Shown in pieces: positions 1 to 13,600 of a stretch of DNA of 26,248 bases. Origin of the DNA: Kipferlia bialata (lineage: Eukaryota; Fornicata). The position numbers and the translations under genes were made by a program. The DNA is taken from the NCBI GenBank assembly GCA_003568945.1, contig BDIP01000073.1, positions 1-26,248 on the forward strand. The letters are read 5' to 3'. The notes beneath the pieces are model-generated. The model was not told where the DNA came from, searched no databases, and saw only the letters and a list, made by a program, of their open reading frames with translations. Every line of letters starts with the position of its first letter. The stretch's first letter is position 1.

Positions 1-44
<44 letters not shown>

Positions 45-55
45 GTATATGTATA
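1..55. repeat. ATGTAT microsatellite
   Basis: A run of about nine ATGTAT-like hexamers opens the window. It probably lies in an intron or upstream part of the RING gene that follows. Bases 56-207 hold no exon I can support. They contain several AG acceptors, including one at 171, and end in the acceptor used at 207. Confidence 0.8.
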
Positions 56-207
56 GGTGCTGCACAGGTGGGGGGTGATGTATGGGACGGTGGTCAGTAA
101 GGATATGCTGTATGTGTATACATATGCATGGTGTGCGTAGTATATGATATAGCATCATACGTTTTCTCCAGGTCTCCCTCAGTCTATGTATGATGCTGAC
201 GCTGCAG

Positions 208-708
208 GGCCGTTGTCATAATAGGGGGTGTGGCATATGACCTCCTAGAGCTCTATGGCCTAGGGGGAGAGAACATCACAGGTGGGAGTGGTATGCGTTG
301 CAGAGGTTGCATAGCCTGTGCATAAGTATCAGTATCAGTATCAGTCTCAGTATCCGTATCAGTCCGTGACTCATGCCCCAGGGGACTGTGTAGTGTGTCT
401 TGAGAGGGAGGCCGACACGTGTGTCCTGCCCTGCCGCCACCTGTGCTTCTGTCACCAGTGTGCCGTGAGGTGGAGGCTGGCCAGTGACGCCAGGTGTGGA
501 TATACATTCATGAATAGGTGGAGATGTGTACTATTCACTGGTATGGTCAAGTGCTATGCAACCCCAGTCCCCCCCTCTCTCATATGCCAGGTGCCCTGTG
601 TGTAGACGCAACTGTCAGCAGATACTGCAGACCATACCCGCCATAGAGACACAGGAGACACAGGAGAGTGGAGTGAGACAGACAGACGCGGCTGAACCAC
701 TTTGCTGA
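208..708 (+). CDS. Mahogunin/LOG2-type RING finger E3 ubiquitin ligase, C-terminal part (5' end outside window)
   Basis: Three exons are joined: 208-281, 382-493 and 591-708 (TGA). The frame is continuous across both introns (282-381 and 494-590). The first exon reads GGVAYDLLELYGL, like the YLLxEIYGI segment that precedes the RING in MGRN1/RNF157 and plant LOG2. The RING then begins with GDCVVCLEREADTCVLPC and RHLCFCHQC and closes, after the second intron, with RCPVCRRNCQQILQT. All eight zinc ligands of a C3HC4 RING are present, and the LPCRHLC signature is typical of this family. Proteins of this family transfer ubiquitin from an E2 to membrane-traffic substrates; the substrate here is unknown. 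A 35-residue Gln/Thr/Glu-rich tail follows the RING. The N-terminal mahogunin domain must lie upstream, because the frame before 208 is closed and base 207 ends an acceptor. The sequence AGTAAAC at 805-811 resembles the diplomonad poly(A) signal, but this is weak. The gene converges on the giant minus-strand gene. Confidence 0.85.
325..362. repeat. AGTATC hexamer repeat in RING-gene intron
   Basis: About six slightly diverged AGTATC units fill the 3' half of the intron at 282-381. The unit is open in several frames but is skipped by the splice junctions that restore the RING frame. Confidence 0.7.
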
Positions 709-891
709 CACATGAATAGATGCACATAGTGATTACATTATTTATAGAGAGCGGTCACAGCCGCAAGTCGCTGGCTAATGCACACACACAGAACCAAAGC
801 GAACAGTAAACTAAATACAAAGAGTGAATGCGGCCAATGATTGTCATGATACGTAGTTCATGTCTCAGCAGACGATACAATATCACTCCCC
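709..891. other. Short convergent intergenic spacer
   Basis: These 183 bases lie between the RING stop and the giant-gene stop. They are AT-richer than the exons and presumably hold both 3' UTRs. I see no further gene. Confidence 0.7.
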
Positions 892-1664
892 TCAAGTACA
901 GTCGGGATCATCGCTGTATGCAGCACAGTAATCCGTGATGACCACGGGCTCAACTGCGTCGGAGAAGACGGGGGCGTACTCGACAGCACTCGCACCGTCA
1001 CTGATGTCCAGAGAGACGGTGGGCTCGAACCAGAAGATGAAGTTGCTGTCTGTTCCATTGTCGTCGAACACCGCACAGACCCCAATGTGGACCTGCACTC
1101 CCTAAGGTGAGGAGAGGGGATCAAGTGCATGGAGTACACATATACATAAGTACACATATACATAGGTACAGAGGAGGAGAGGAGGAGAGTTTCCATACCG
1201 CAGGGTCGGTGGCATCTCCGTGGAGACTGGTGAACATGTCCCCAGTCTGGCAGGTGAAGTCCTGGGGTCACTGGCCAAACACTCATACGCAACACGAGTA
1301 CACAAAGAGATAGAATTAGAAACACAGAGTAATACATCGATTATATAGATGCCGAATGATAAATTAACGGATGACAAAACACAATGGTTGCAAGGCAAGC
1401 ACCCACCGTTGTAGGGATAAGATTGCCATTGTCACAATCCGTGGCAATCGTAGAAGCGGTACGTCCGCCGCTGAGCTGATGTAAGGATGAAGTCACAGAC
1501 GATATCCTACATATATATATATATATATACGCGTAACTCACCAGAGGTGGGTTTCTGGTGTACACATTTGACGCGTCGTGGTGGGTCATGGCGGGGTTGA
1601 TGAAACCACCGCTGTCGGACGCTGGGTCTCTGTAGACCCTGAGTCTCTCAGCGGCCACAATAAC
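892..1664 (-). other. Non-repetitive cysteine-bearing C-terminal domain of the giant protein
   Basis: The last four exons (1542-1664, 1407-1475, 1199-1261, 892-1101) encode about 155 residues without the GD repeat. They are richer in aromatic, Asn, Asp and His residues. Recognisable stretches are VIVAAERLRVYRDP, DFTCQTGDMFTSLHGD and GVCAVFDDNGTDSNFIFWFE. Six cysteines occur, the last ones in YCAAYSDDPDCT just before the stop. A folded cap or binding head on a fibrous repeat stalk is the obvious model, as in many fibre proteins, but I recognise no family. There is no hydrophobic anchor or GPI-like tail. Confidence 0.55.
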
Positions 1665-4600
1665 CTGAGGGAAGAGGTCATATTAAATACAAATAGATAG
1701 ACATATGTATATGAATGAGACGGTATGGAGAAGTAGAAGCAAACACCATCAATGGGAGAATCTAGCCAATCTCACATATATCCTACCTGGGGGGCACTCT
1801 CCTCCGTGGCGAATGCCGCGTTTGTGGAGGTGGGAGTGGCGGTGCGGAGGAGGATGGACCCGGAGGACCTGGGGTGAGGCCGAGTCAGAAGCCATGAGTC
1901 ACATATCATATGTGCCTCACATATGGCCTCTATACACTACCCACCTCTTGTCGGTACCGCCATCCGTGAATGTCCTGGGGCCTCCTCTGATGATGACGTG
2001 ACCACCGAGGGGGGAGGCAGCGGAGGTGGAACGGGTGGAGATGAGCACCTGGAGGTGAGGGAGGTGGATGTATGATGTGTAGGGGGATGACAGCACCCAA
2101 CGTAATATAACACTGACACTCAAGACATCACTTGAAACCACAACAGTACCGTACATTTCCAATTGTGTTGTCATCCGCCATGTTCTCCAGGCCGACGTAG
2201 ATGCCGTGTCTGGAGCCTGTGATGGCAGGGGCCACTGGGGACTCGCCCATCCACACCACGCCGGTGTCGAAGTCGGCGCCTAGGACCTGGGGGTGAGACA
2301 GGTATGCATAGAGTGTGAATAGAGTGTGTGTAGAGTGTGAGACATCGGACAGAGCCAAGAGGAGGCTGGAGACCACAAGCAAAAGTCGATTGCTAGACCC
2401 ACCTGCTCCCTAGATCCAGAGGCTCCGAGCTCCAAGTAGAAGTTAGTCTCCGTCCCAACGGTGAGGGAGTTGGCAGAGATCTCGACGTCGTTGGTATCAG
2501 CATCGACCAAGACAGTGTCGGAGGAGGGCCTCTGGGGTGAGGACTGGCACGACTATCAATAACAACCATAACTCAACACACTATTGCCACCCAGACTGCG
2601 TACCGTGAGAGAGAGCATCGCGGTGCCGCCTGTCTCCTCCAGCACCACACTGGTGCCCTTCAGAGTCACGGAGGTGGCAGCCTCAATGTCGACGGTGGTG
2701 TCGGCAGTGATCTCGACGGTGCTACCTGGGATGAGGGGTTTGTGACACAATGCAATTGATCCATACACCCACACTCACCCGTCACTGTGACGGCCGTGCC
2801 AGCCTGGAGCTCAAGGTCCGTGGCTGCGTTGATGGTGACACTCTGCGGTAAGCGGACTAAAGGCAACTATATATAAATATTGATATATATTGTACGACAT
2901 CCGAACCTGGGTGGAACTGACGAATGCGAGGTCTGCATCTGCCGTGACAGTGAGGTTGGCTCCAGTGTCAGCAGCAGACGCCTTGCCGATGGATACATCG
3001 GACCCGTCGGCAGATAGGATGGACGCCAGCTGGGTGCCACCAGTGTCCAAGAGAACAAGAGAGCCCTCAACTGGGATGAGAGAAGTATCGTGAAGTGACA
3101 CAAGCCAGACGAAGACAGAGACACATATGCCCACATACATACATGTCATCTCACGAGCCCAACGGTCCAGACTCCCCATATATAATAACATATGCTTATT
3201 ACCATACCCATACCCATATCTGTCTATACATACATCTACTTATATATATCCATATCCGTCCATGCCTGATGTATCTCCTACAATGTTTACGATGCCCCCG
3301 GAGCCAGTCGCCTCGATCAACACATCACCCGCCAGACCGTACTGGGACCCTCCTCCCTGACGTGAGGGAACACTACCCCAACACTCGAGCACAAACACAC
3401 AAAGAACAGGCAGCCGCCACCAGAACTAACCTGAATGGTCACAGAACCAGCATCCACGTTACTAGGTGCACCAGTGATAAGAACTCCAGAGTTTGACTCG
3501 ATTGTAAAGTCTGGCGGTGAACAAGTGGAATCAATATACAACCAATATCGACACATGACACACTATCCAATATATCATATCGAAAAACCAAGAGGACCCC
3601 ACCTGAGCCAGTCTGGGTGGTGTAGGAGATGGCGTCGGCGGTGACCTCGAGGGTCTCTGAGTTGGAGGGATCGGAGTTGTCCTGGGGTCAGCGTACTGCG
3701 CCTCATGGACCGCACACACACACATCTATATATATATAAATGCAATATGTAGTATATACAATATATATGAGTGCCAATGATTCCATACACCATGGACTCA
3801 CATCAGTGATGCGCAGCATCGTCTCACTAAGTTCGGTGCAACTGGCGTCGCGGTCGCCTGATATGGGATAGGATCATGAAGACTAAGAGAAAATACCCTC
3901 AGAGCTTCTCTAGTATATATACTGATGAAACGTTGATAACCTCATAGACCCAGACACCACTTACCGACGACGAGGGTGCCACTAGTGATGTCGAGGTCAG
4001 CGTCGATGGCAAGCTCGGTGTTAGACAGCGCCAGGACCTCAGTGGTAGCCACGTTGCGGACAGTCATGAGATAGGCGTCATCAGCCGCAACAACCTGGAA
4101 TGAGACGCAACAACCCAGATGGAAACATACATATACGGATACACATTGCAGACACAACCCACCTGCAAGTGACCTTCTATCTCGAGAACCCCCGCTGTCT
4201 GTGTCAGTTCCACCACATTGCTGGATCCGCCAGAGTCACCTACACATCAGAGGCATCCAGGTAAAGCATGAATAGTAAACGAGACAACTGTACCTATAGT
4301 GATACTGGTAGCGCTGACTGCAGTGGCCACCAGAGAGACGTTGTGAGACCCATCCTGCTCAAATCCCACACGAGAGCTAACTCCATCAATGTAATCCTCA
4401 CTCTGGATGTACCTAGTGTGAGTGTAACCAGGCAAGTAAATTACAGGTATAACACACTGAAATGCGACACTGCGTACATGTTGTAGTCAGCACCGTCGTG
4501 GAGCTCTAGCACGACGTCAGTGACGGTATCGGTTGTGGCAGACACAGAGAGCATCTCAATAGCGGAGCCCGTGTTACTATCGTAGAGAGAGAGCTGTGTG

Positions 4601-7600
4601 AGAAATGAGATTTCTGTCTATAAATAGAGCTACTTGTGTCATTATGTCAGTATATGTACAGCGAGTGTGGGTCCAGCCCTGGTACCTGGGACACAGAGGC
4701 AGACTCGACCTCCACAGCTCCGTCCATGATAACCTGGCCGTCGTTGGCCCCACCGGTACCGGCTGTCAGGATGATGTCTCCTGATGGTTAGACTGCAGGA
4801 AGAACAGGATACCGCAAAAGCACAGTAGAAAGCACAACGTACCACCATCGCCTGTTGTAGTGGAACCTCCAGTGATGTATATGCTGCCTCCATCGCCTAC
4901 TCCTGCACCGGAAACAGCACCTCCCACTAGGGAGACATTTCCTAGGTGTGAGTAATGACCATATCTAGAGAGCCCAAAAGATTAAAACGTGGCAGCGAAA
5001 TGCCAGCTGGATACCTGCGTGTCTGGTGTCTGCTGACTGTGCCTGGCCCTGGATCGTGATGCCATAGGCGTCGGTGCCAGAGCCTGTGTAGTCATCAGTG
5101 TACCCAAAGAGGAACCTCCTCTCAGGGCCTTCGAACCCAAGCTGAGTGTCAGACCCGGTGCCAGTGGGGTGATCAAGAGGAGTGAGACAGACTCAAAAGA
5201 GAGGCCCCATAAGGTAGAACCATATCCAACGACAGAACTCACCGTGAACTCGGAATCAGGCGAGCCTCCCTCAACAAATGAAATGTTGTCGGTGATCTCC
5301 AGAGAGTACAGGGACAGCGTCGCATCCTGAGTGAGTAGTGCATCGGAACAGTAATAGAGTTACAATATGACTAGAGAGAGCCAGCATCCGCACCGAAATA
5401 TCATCCGCACTCAGGTTACCGGTGACGACAAGGTCTCCTGTGATTGTAGTGGTTGCTGCGTCGATAGAGACTCCGGTGGTGTGGTCGACAACAATCTGGG
5501 ACTTGATGTTAGCGTCAGATCCATTGACTGACCCAATTGTCAGGGTGTCGGCGGAGGACACGGTATCGGTGGTGAGTGATGTGGCGGTCATTGACGCCGC
5601 TGTAAGGTCACCACTGACTGAAACAGTGCCAGTGACCTCCATATCACCGGTGAGAGCGAGGTGGTCTGTGTCGAAGGTGAGGGAGGAGGTGGCGTCAAAG
5701 ACCACCTCAGCCACGGTCAGATCCCCAGTCACTGAGACGTCGCCCACAAACATGTGGGAGTCGGCGGTGTAGACCACGTCTGGGCTGGAGTACGAAATGA
5801 TGAGCTCGTCACTGACCGTAAGGAAACAAGCAAAGGAATCTTAGTACACTATCGGCACAATGACTGTTACCTAGCGAGAGAGAAAGCCGATACAGCTGCA
5901 GAAGCAGCGGTCAGAGTGCCAACGACAGTCAGGTCGGCTTCCATGGTGACGTCGTCTTCAAAAGTAGCCTGAAATCAGGTGAACACCCACACAGAATAAT
6001 ACATATGCCTTATTGAACTCATGTCTACGGCACATACCTCGGCATCAACAATCAGGTCAGTGTTAATGGTAACCGTTCCGCCAGTGGCACCTACATCGAG
6101 GGCAGGGTTACCAATAACGACGTTACCACCCGTAGGACCCTCTCCGGCATATATGTAGACGTCACCAGCAGTGGTGGGGCGTCCAGCACCACCTCCGAGG
6201 ATGTACACGTCACCGCCCCCTGACACACTGGTATCCTGACCCTGGATATCAGGTGAGAGGTGAGAATGACCACCATGGCAGGTGAGAATGTCACTGTATA
6301 CATATATACATGCCACTGTACACACTGTACCTGGATAACGATGTCGGCCTGGGTGTCTGCGGCATCGCTGTTAGCAATGGACAAGACGAAGGAGTTCTCG
6401 GCATAGGTGCCAACGCCGTCGTAGGACAGACGAAGTACAGTGTCATCACTTCCGTTTGTGATATCAACCGTCTGACATAAGTGGCACGAATGAAGACACA
6501 CTGCCATGTACTGCTCACCCCAAACACTAGGTATACTCTATCAATATAGGATACCTCAAACACTAGGTCCTGGGCATCCAGAGAGGTGAACTCTGCAGAA
6601 GTGCCAGAGATAGGGGACCGCACATCGACAATTCCGTCACCGACACCATTTCCGGTGTACTGGTTTGTGGCGTTCAAGACTATGATGAGTGGCACGACAC
6701 CCATTGATACTGATACTGAGACTACTACACACTAATGAATGACGCACCAATGTCTCCTGCCACACAGTTGGCGATGGCACAGTCACCGGACTGGAGCACA
6801 ACACTCCCCGAGGTCCCTGCAACGGCACCTCCGGCCTGTAAGGTAACGCTTCCACCTGGAGTCAGGAGCCTTCAAACAATACAATAGTGCCCTCTGAGTG
6901 AAAACACACCACTGACCTATCTCGTCTGTTGTGGTCTGACCGGCAACAGTCACGGAGCCTCCAGCCACAGTGGTAGCTGCAGCCGAGGTGTAGCCAACTC
7001 CCAGGTTGACCGAGTCATAGAGGCCCATGGCCAGCTCGCCGACCACAAACTGAGGTGAGAGAAGCACATTCACACATATCCATAAGCACACCCACCTGGG
7101 TTGCGGTGACCCCTGCCTCGGCTGTGACGTCTCCAGTCACCGTCAGGCTGCCATCCAGGACCAGTGCCGAGGAGGTGGTGGAGATGGTGGGGGTGGTGCC
7201 GTCGACAAGAAGAGACAAAGTCTCTGAACCACCAGCTGACACAACGTCCAGGCCACCAAGAGCAGACAGAGATCCTTAAATGAGACTACACTTGAGTGTT
7301 CCGGAAGAGTGTCACCTCTACTTCGGTTACCTTCAACTTCCAGGGTGTCCTCAAAGGTCACAGTGTCAGTGAAGGAGACACCCAGGCCACCGGCTCCAAG
7401 GATGAGAGAGGAGGCAGCGTCGGTCCCGAGGGTGACTGTGTCATCTCCTGAGCTGTACACGATGGAGAACCGCTCGGCGGAGTCACCCATGAAAGAGAAA
7501 TTGGTGGTCTCCACATCACCTGATATGGGAATACAGAGGGAGAGATACAATAATTGACCAGACAAATCTCCATACTGACCTGAAATGGTGCCCTGCGCCT

Positions 7601-10600
7601 CAATTCCACCGCTGACAAAGAGGGTCTCTGCCTATGGTCAACAAACAGCACACAACAGCGAATCTATCAGCAGCAACTGTACGGATTCATTATCACGACA
7701 CATACCTCAACATAGATGTTGCCAGAGTCATAGCTGCCGAAGGTGTTGTCGGTAGACGAGCCCAGTACAATGTATCCAGGGGCGTTGGTGTGAGCAACAC
7801 TCAGGAATATGTTACCACTGGAGTCGGTGAGAGGATCAGTCCCATCCGAGGTTCCCGAAGCGATCACGACGTCTCCTCCGTTGGTTGTCCCCTCTCCACC
7901 CTGTATATGGACGGCCCCTCCCTTGCCAGAGGTGGAGCCCTGTCCCGTGATGCGGAGGGTGCTCCCATCGGAGTCAATGGTCGTGGCAAAGTCCAAGAAA
8001 TACTCCTAGACAGTAAGACAACGGAACATTGAGACCTCCACTTCAAATTCGGACAAACGTACCCTTATCTGGAAGTCCCCCATTGCAATGTCAGTGGCCA
8101 CGAGGGAGTCCACGGTCACACCTGAGGGGAAAGTATGGGTTGAATATGTGACACTGGTTGAATATGAGAGAAAACATCAAGAATAGTGGATCAGTGGACG
8201 TGATCTGGTCTGTATTACCTGATGACGTAACAGTCATAGGAGAAGCGTCTGGGTAGAAGACAACCTCGTCAGAAGCAAGAGACAGAAGCTCAGCGGAGCC
8301 AGCCGTGATACTCAGTGAACCACTCTGCACATCGATGGCATCGCTAATCTGGTGTGAGCAATACAATAATAAGAAAATACACACAAGACCTCAACGAATA
8401 GAAAGAATACTGTTGGAACCTGAATAGTAGTGAACTCGGCAGCACTGCTGCCTGAGTACACCAAAGAGTCGGCAATGTTAAGGGTGCCAACGTCGGCAGT
8501 GTCGAGAGTGGTGGTGCCTGAAGTCAGAGCCGTAGAGGTGGAAACAATCGGCAATAACAAAGACCAGAGGACAGGATACTAACCTGTAACTGAGAAGTCA
8601 GATTCAAAGGTTACAGTTCCAGAGAACTCTGCGTCACTGACCACTGACACCACTCCGGTGGTGACAGAGGCCGTGCCCAGCACAAGGTCATCCTCCGCCT
8701 CGACGCTGAGCGCAGCAGCAGAGGTAATAGTAGCCGCAGTGAGAGTGGTAATTGTCGCTGTTGTGGCCTCCACGCTGGTAGACTCGACATTGCCCACGAC
8801 GCTGAGACTGGCTGCAATCTCAAGGGCACCGGCATCATCACTGACAGCAATGGAACCAATCTCCAGAGAGTCCACGACCAGTGTGTTCTGCACTTCCACG
8901 GTTCCGTCAACAGCGGTGGTGGCGAGAGTGAGATCACCGGTGGTGGCAGTGATGGTGAGGTCTCGGGCGGAGATGGCAGAAGACCCAAACTCAAGGGTAT
9001 CGACTCCATCTGTCACAGACAGGGCCTCGGCCGATACGCTAGTACCGTCGATAACAGTGGTCCCCACTGTCAGAGAGTGACCAGTTGACACTGACACGGA
9101 TCCCTCCATCAGAATGTCTCCCTCACTACAGTTCGACTCGGAGCAACCAGTAGAGAATGTAATGTCGCCAGAACGACAGTGGTTACCAGAGCACACTGTG
9201 CTTACACTAATACTACCGGTGGAGGAGGTAGGGTATGTCTGGATAGTGACATCTCCACTTGTAGACGTGGATACTCCAGAAGAGATCTCGACAGACCTGC
9301 GAGTAAGGATCCCCTCGACACAAAAAGAACAATAAATAGAGTAATATACGTACCCAGAAGCAACTGTATCTACAGTAGCACCACCAGCGATCACGAGGCT
9401 GCGGACACCGCTGTCAGCCACATACAGCCTGGGGTTAGTGGGAGCACTTGTTGAGAAATGCCATTTGACACATACCTGTTCTTCGTGTCTAAATCATTGA
9501 CGTCGATAGTGAGCCCTGCAACATCAAGGGCACCAGCGATGGAGACATCCCCAGACATTGTGATGGTGCCTGGATAAGATATGGATAAGAATTTGCAGAA
9601 TGAAGACGGATAATAAAGATGGAAGGACGGCTGCAAGACAACATACTTGCGTTGAGCTCAATATCCCCGGCAGGGTCAGTGGCACTGAGGACGACATTGT
9701 CGCTGCCGTCCACGACCAGGGAACCCTTCTCCACATCAGAGCCATTCAGCAGTGAGTAGGAGGAGGATATGACCTGGGGTAAGGTGAGTAAATCGCACAT
9801 GTAAGGAATCACACAATATACCTGATCGGCAGTTACGCTACCGGAAGCATCAAGGCTAGTAGCGGTTAGTATGGTGGCAGACACGTCCTGGGCCACAAGA
9901 TCTGACAGCACACGCACTTGTCCTGCAGTGCAGGAAGAGGCACCAGCCGGGCACTCAGCAGAAAGGACAATGTCTCCGCTCTCGCCACTACTGGAGGATC
10001 CAGCGAGGATTTGGATGTCTCCTCCGTTAGCAGAACCACTGGAGTCACCTGCGATTAGGACAAGCTAGTTCGACAATACATGAACGATATACATCAATCC
10101 CTTACCAGCAGCAAGAACTAGATCGCCACCGACTTGGGCGGATGTCTGGCCGGTGATGGAAAGAGTACTTCCAGCTGAAGAACTGTCGGCTGGGGAGAGA
10201 GCATATCCTGTGATCGACTCGTAGGTGATGTCAATGCCAGCAATGCTAGAGTCCTCTGTGGCCGACACCTATCACGTGAGGGGGATATCCAGTATCTATC
10301 ATATTAGACAGTCTCTCTACTGAGGATATACAATACCTGTCCAGTTACGGTAAGGTCTCCATCAATGGAAAGAGGGGCCTGGAGACTGATATTGGTGCCA
10401 CCAGAAGGCACATCAAGGGTGTTGAGTGTCAGGGTTCCTGAGACCTCAACACTGCCAGAGACATCAACGGAGCCGGCCTCCAAGGATGCCACACTCATAC
10501 CAAGGGTACTGAATATTAGACATACAGGAGAACCCATGGTACATATAGAAATTAAGAATAGATAAAATGGAAGTAAAATGGTACCTAAGGTCAAGTGTGT

Positions 10601-13600
10601 TACCGGTGGTGTCTACTGTGAGGACAGCTGACCCGCCCTGGTCCTTGACCTCCAGAGCCACTCCGTCTGTGGCAACGGCAACAGAGAGGGGGGAGGTGAG
10701 AGAGAGGGTGTCACTGTCACCGTGGATCTCGACATCACCAACAGTGAGAGTGTCAGCGAGAACCAGAGGAGATGAGACAGTGACACTGCCATTGTTAGTG
10801 GTGAGAGCGATGTCACCACCGGCAAGGAGGGACTCAAGCTGAACCCCATCAGAAGTGTAGGACATGGAAAACACATCTCCGTCATCAGCATCCTAGACAG
10901 TCAGTTGAAAGACGGGACCGTGTGTTTGCTAAACAGAGAGCCGTGGTCATTCCTACCTTAATCTTAAAGCCAGTTGCTTGAATATCATTGTCAAATGATA
11001 CAGATCCCATTTGGAGGGAATCGAAGACGGCATCTCCCTGAGATGAGACAACAGGGACCACCAAGAGTATTCACATATCCAAAGAGCATTCACATATCTA
11101 AAGAGCGACTAACAGGTAAGTAGGGTGACTCAAATACAACAGAACTGTTACATACCGTGACAGAGAGGTTGTCCACAACAAGAGTGGAATGAACAGTGAC
11201 AGCATCGTGCTCAACAGTAAGCACTTCGGTGCCGTCTGCCGCAGCTAGTACTAGGAGAATGGACTCGTCAGTCTCAACGTAGAGGGGGTGGTCCACGGCT
11301 AGAACGTCAACAGAGGCGTATGAGTCCTGGGTCAGCTTGACATCGCCCACCTCCACCGTGTCAGCTGCAAGAGTAGGGGCACTGACAGTCTGATCGAATT
11401 CAAACTCCTTGGTAGAGGAGAACTCAATGACTCCAGAGGACTCGGCGACAGACAGATCGCCAACCGTGAGGGAGGTGACCTCAATGGAGTCTGCCACTAG
11501 AGTACCTCCCGAAACAGTGGTAGTTGTGGCAGTGAGGGTGATATTGTCACCAGTGATGGTGACTCCGCCGTCAACAGAGCCTGCGCTCTGGCCAGACGTG
11601 AGGAGAAGGGCGTTGTTGGCCCCGGCAGCCAGAGTGGCGGGGGTACCAGTGCCGTCATAGGAAAGAGACACTCCAGTAGTGGCGATGTCGATGTTGCCGA
11701 CTGTGAGTGTGCCAGAGACAGAGACCGACTCCGTCGTCATGGGAGACACAACGGACACAACTCCATCGGCACATCCAGCGTCATCACACACTGCCGACAG
11801 AATCACGTCTCCAGCACTACCCCCCGCACCTCCGGCACCGGACTGGATGGTAAGATCTCCTCCAGCGGAGGACACCTGATATTAGGGGCAGAAACGATCA
11901 ATATACTGATAAAAGTGAAACACCTGTACATACCATAGAAGAGGACTGCCCAGCCACAGTGAATGTGGAAGGGGCAGTGGCGCAGTCTGAGAGGGAAATA
12001 GATGTGCCAGAGAGGTTGATATCTCCCACAACAATCTCATCTGAGGCCACAGTGCCAGAGACATCCACCGTCCCGTGCACAGTGAGGTCAGCGTTGACCC
12101 CAGCAGTTCCAACCGTCAGGTCAGAGGTGAAGCTGGAGAGCCCACTGACGGAAAGTGTCCCGCCAACCTCCAGGCTGTCCTCGACAAGCAGAGAGGAGTC
12201 CACGGAAAGGGCTCCACTTGAGTCGCGAGTGAGAGCCACAGAGTCCGATGTGGTACCCACGTTGATCTGGGTGGAGAAGGTCTCAGCAGGAAGGAGGAGG
12301 TTTCCACCGGGGGCCAGAACGAGGTCGCTGGTAGGGGAGATGGTAAGGTCTCCGTCACTCTCGATCAGGGGCGTTGTCATCGTGTCTGCCTCGACGTTGG
12401 CAGCGGTCATGGTGGTGTCGACCACTAGATCACCAGTAATTGTAATCCCTGAGGAATTGGCAGTGAAGGTGTGGGCAACCAGATCACCAGTCACAGTGAG
12501 ATCAGTAAAGGTAGCCTCATCGGATACAGACAGGGGCACAACAACCTGAGGTTCAGGAGGAACAAGACATTGGTAAGACAACGGCAATATATCTTAAAGT
12601 AGGGATTGGTAAACGCACCGTCACACTTCCGTTGGACGAGGCATCGCCCAGGACCACGTCACCTGCACTGCAGTTGGCACTGGTACACCGCCCTCCAGCG
12701 AGTACCACATCACCTCCACTGGTCGATCCAACACCACCAGAGACTGTGACGTCTCCACCAGTTCCTGACCCCTGAAGGTGAAGGAATATGATTAGAATAC
12801 CAGACCCACGCAGACAAACGAGCACTCATTCACTTACCGAAGTTTCACCAACAATGGACAGCGACTGGCCGGAAGTTGTCGAGAAGGATATGCCACTGGA
12901 ACTCAGTTCGAGACCAGAGGACGCAAAGGACACAACTCCAGTGCTAACATCAATACCACCATCAGCAGCAAGGTCTCCAGCAACGACAACGCTGGTGGTG
13001 TCAATAGTGATAGGCTCATCAGCAGAAATGGACACATGGTCAGTGTCGTGGACGATGGTTAGGTGTCCGTCAGACAAATTGACCTCCCCAGCAGTCACTG
13101 TAGCGGCTGTCAGAGCACCGGAAACCGTAACATCTCCACCAAACTCGACTGCATCAGAGATTAGGAGATCCTCTCCGCTGGAAATCTCAAAGGATGTGCT
13201 TCCGGCATCATACTTGATAGAGAGTTCGTGCTCGCCAGTAACAAAGACGGTCTCGTCGGCCTCAAGAACCACTGAGGTAGCAGAGATGGTGAGATCAAGC
13301 CCGTCGGCGTCGATGTCGACACGACTGTTCAGAGAGGAGTAGGACACCTCAAGGGCATCGTCCACAGTGAGAACGGGGGTGGAAACGCTACCAGTCACGT
13401 CAACAACGTCAGCAACGATTCCATTGGAAACGTTGATACCACTAGAGGCGGAGACGGCGGACACCATCTGGATCTGTCCGGCAGTGCAAGGGTTGAGGTT
13501 AGAGGCCACACACTCAGCGGAGAGAGTCACAGACCCGGCAGACCCAGAGTCTAGATCGGCAGACCCACTCGAGAGGGTCAAGGAACCACCAAGGCTCTTT

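Noticed and set aside
172-207. A possible short upstream exon of the RING gene after the CTCCAG at 166-171
   Set aside because: The frame that matches the RING exon meets a stop between 172 and 207, and other frames have no suitable donor.
805-829. AGTAAAC and AGTGAAT as Giardia-like poly(A) signals for the RING gene
   Set aside because: Matches of this length are expected by chance and most other genes in the window lack an obvious copy after the stop, so this is not claimed as a feature.
5394-5811. Start of a separate gene at the first methionine of this long exon
   Set aside because: The upstream exon 5871-5968 joins it in phase with a proper donor and acceptor, and the repeat continues without a break.
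8658-9080. Long plus-strand open frames opposite the giant gene, also at 11959-12549, 12788-13342 and 13865-14245
   Set aside because: They are antisense shadows produced by the biased codons of the repeat gene, and stop at its intron borders without plus-strand splice signals.
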